DNA of 6,266 bases from Nitriliruptoraceae bacterium (GTDB lineage Bacteria; Actinomycetota; Nitriliruptoria; Nitriliruptorales; Nitriliruptoraceae). The notes beneath the pieces were generated by a model. The model saw only the letters and a program-made list of their open reading frames with translations. It was not told the DNA's origin and made no database searches. Positions 5,543-6,266 of the stretch are shown here, one piece after another. Location of the stretch: contig SKTG01000054.1 of NCBI GenBank assembly GCA_007118045.1, positions 1 to 6,266 of the forward strand, in the 5' to 3' direction. Position 1 is the stretch's first letter. Each line of letters begins with the position of its first letter. Both the position numbers and the translations under genes were made by a program.

Positions 5543-5586
5543 GACGCCCGGGAGACCCCCCGGTCGCTCAGCCGCCCTCGCCGGGG

Positions 5587-6266
5587 TCACTCGGGACGCA
5601 TGCCGGGGGGTGGCTGCTCGTCGACCAGGCGGGCTCCGAGCTCGGTGCGCAGCAGTGCATCCACGTCCACCTCGCCGGTCGGGCCGCCCTGCTCGGCCTC
5701 GCGGACCTGCGACGCTTCGTCGTTCTCGGCCACCGGCCCGTCGTCGACGGCGGTGCGCGCGTCCTCCGGGGTGACCGACGGAGGGACGGGACGACGGCGC
5801 TCGTCGTCACCTTCCACCTTGACGTCGATCCTCAGCCGCAACCCGCAGGCGCGCTCCAGCGCCGCGCTCAGGGCACCGCTCAGCTCGCCGGTCCGAGCCT
5901 GCACCGCGTGGAACGAGGCATGGCGCCGGCCGTACCGCAGGGTCAGGATGCCGCGACCCACGTTGACGGGGACGGCCGGCTCGAAGATGGCGTGGTGGCG
6001 GCGGGAGCTGCCCTTGAGCCCCTCGAGCACACCGTCCCAGTGGGCCTGGACGGTGGTCAGGTCGTCGTCGGTGCCCTCGGCGGGCTCACTTGTCGCGGCA
6101 GGCTCACCGGTCGCAGCGGCCTCACCTGTCGCAGCGACCGGACCGGTCGCGGCAGGCTCACCGGTCGCAGCGGCCTCACCGGACGCAGCGGCCTCACCGG
6201 GCGCGGCGGCCTCACCGCTCGCGGCGGCCTCACCGGGCGCGGCGGCCTCGGCAGCGCGGTCCGGCC
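5587..6266 (-). CDS. dnaX: DNA polymerase III subunit gamma/tau, C-terminal part
   Basis: This is the C-terminal 225 residues of a clamp-loader subunit; the ATPase part lies beyond the right edge. The frame is open from 6266 to TGA at 5587-5589. From its N-terminal side it has an alanine/glutamate/glycine-rich linker with nine hexapeptide repeats, then a compact domain starting near W (6037-6039): HWDGVLEGLKGSSRRHHAIF, followed by LTLRYGRRHASFHAVQ. This matches the tau C-terminal domain that contacts polymerase alpha in better-studied species. It closes with DALLRTELGARLVDEQ, similar to the usual final helix of actinobacterial DnaX. The call rests on this domain pattern plus the position upstream of recR. 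Only the full gene would show the Walker motifs. GTG at 6030 is an internal codon, not the start. Confidence 0.82.
   Translation of the reverse strand, partial: PDRAAEAAAPGEAAASGEAAAPGEAAASGEAAATGEPAATGPVAATGEAAATGEPAATSEPAEGTDDDLTTVQAHWDGVLEGLKGSSRRHHAIFEPAVPVNVGRGILTLRYGRRHASFHAVQARTGELSGALSAALERACGLRLRIDVKVEGDDERRRPVPPSVTPEDARTAVDDGPVAENDEASQVREAEQGGPTGEVDVDALLRTELGARLVDEQPPPGMRPE
6088..6249 (-). repeat. 18-base tandem repeats coding nine hexapeptides in DnaX linker
   Basis: Nine consecutive 18-base units encode variants of E-A-A-A-(P/S/T)-G: in order EAAAPG, EAAASG, EAAAPG, EAAASG, EAAATG, EPAATG, PVAATG, EAAATG, EPAATS. Units near the right (N-terminal) end are the most uniform; the left ones are degenerate. 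Copy number changes would keep the reading frame, so linker length could vary between strains. Confidence 0.9.

Larger units (their letters stand above)
5329..5586. other. Spacer between dnaX and recR, no ebfC
   Basis: These 258 bases hold no recognisable gene and are too short for a full EbfC/YbaB (about 100 residues). No frame on the minus strand gives an EbfC-like sequence. Besides the 8-base repeats and the possible recR promoter, there are two weak dyads that could end the dnaX transcript: 5548-5552 with 5559-5563 (5 bp, 24 bases past the dnaX stop), and 5462-5467 with 5471-5476 (6 bp, 3-base loop). Confidence 0.6.

Overview
This is a GC-rich bacterial chromosome segment. The gene content and the linkage of lysC-asd, recR and dnaX point to an actinobacterium. 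The same genes lie near each other in Mycobacterium tuberculosis (ask-asd, recR and dnaZX, with a calcineurin-like phosphoesterase gene not far away). The order here is not the mycobacterial one, so a deep-branching actinobacterial lineage is possible, but the genus cannot be read from the sequence. Nothing suggests a plasmid, phage, insertion sequence or CRISPR array: the window is ordinary chromosomal housekeeping DNA.

Layout from left to right. (1) The 3' end of a metallophosphoesterase gene, plus strand, up to 281. (2) A tRNA-Pro(CGG) gene with encoded CCA at 430-507, followed by a strong GC hairpin at 523-559. (3) A small MazG-like nucleotide pyrophosphohydrolase with a four-cysteine tail (604-909), which meets asd tail to tail 6 bases later. 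(4) The lysC-asd operon on the minus strand, with a one-base stop/start overlap. It encodes the first two enzymes of the aspartate pathway to lysine, threonine, methionine, isoleucine and diaminopimelate. lysC also carries a convincing internal start for a separate regulatory (beta) subunit. (5) A 300-base divergent spacer with a bulged inverted repeat and 13-base tandem repeats. (6) A secreted ScyD/ScyE-family beta-propeller-like protein on the plus strand (3516-4616). (7) A perfect 20-bp hairpin between this gene and recR, probably a two-way terminator. (8) recR on the minus strand (4729-5328). (9) A 258-base spacer with seven 8-base tandem repeats. (10) The C-terminal part of dnaX, minus strand, running off the right edge and preceded by nine 18-base (hexapeptide) repeats in the linker.

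The points most worth a second look are these: the internal lysC start with a near-ideal Shine-Dalgarno sequence; the absence of ebfC/ybaB from its usual place between dnaX and recR, where an 8-base repeat array lies instead; the hexapeptide repeat linker in DnaX; and an 18-base element shared (17 of 18) upstream of the tRNA gene and of recR. I saw no convincing sign of a wholly new multi-gene system.
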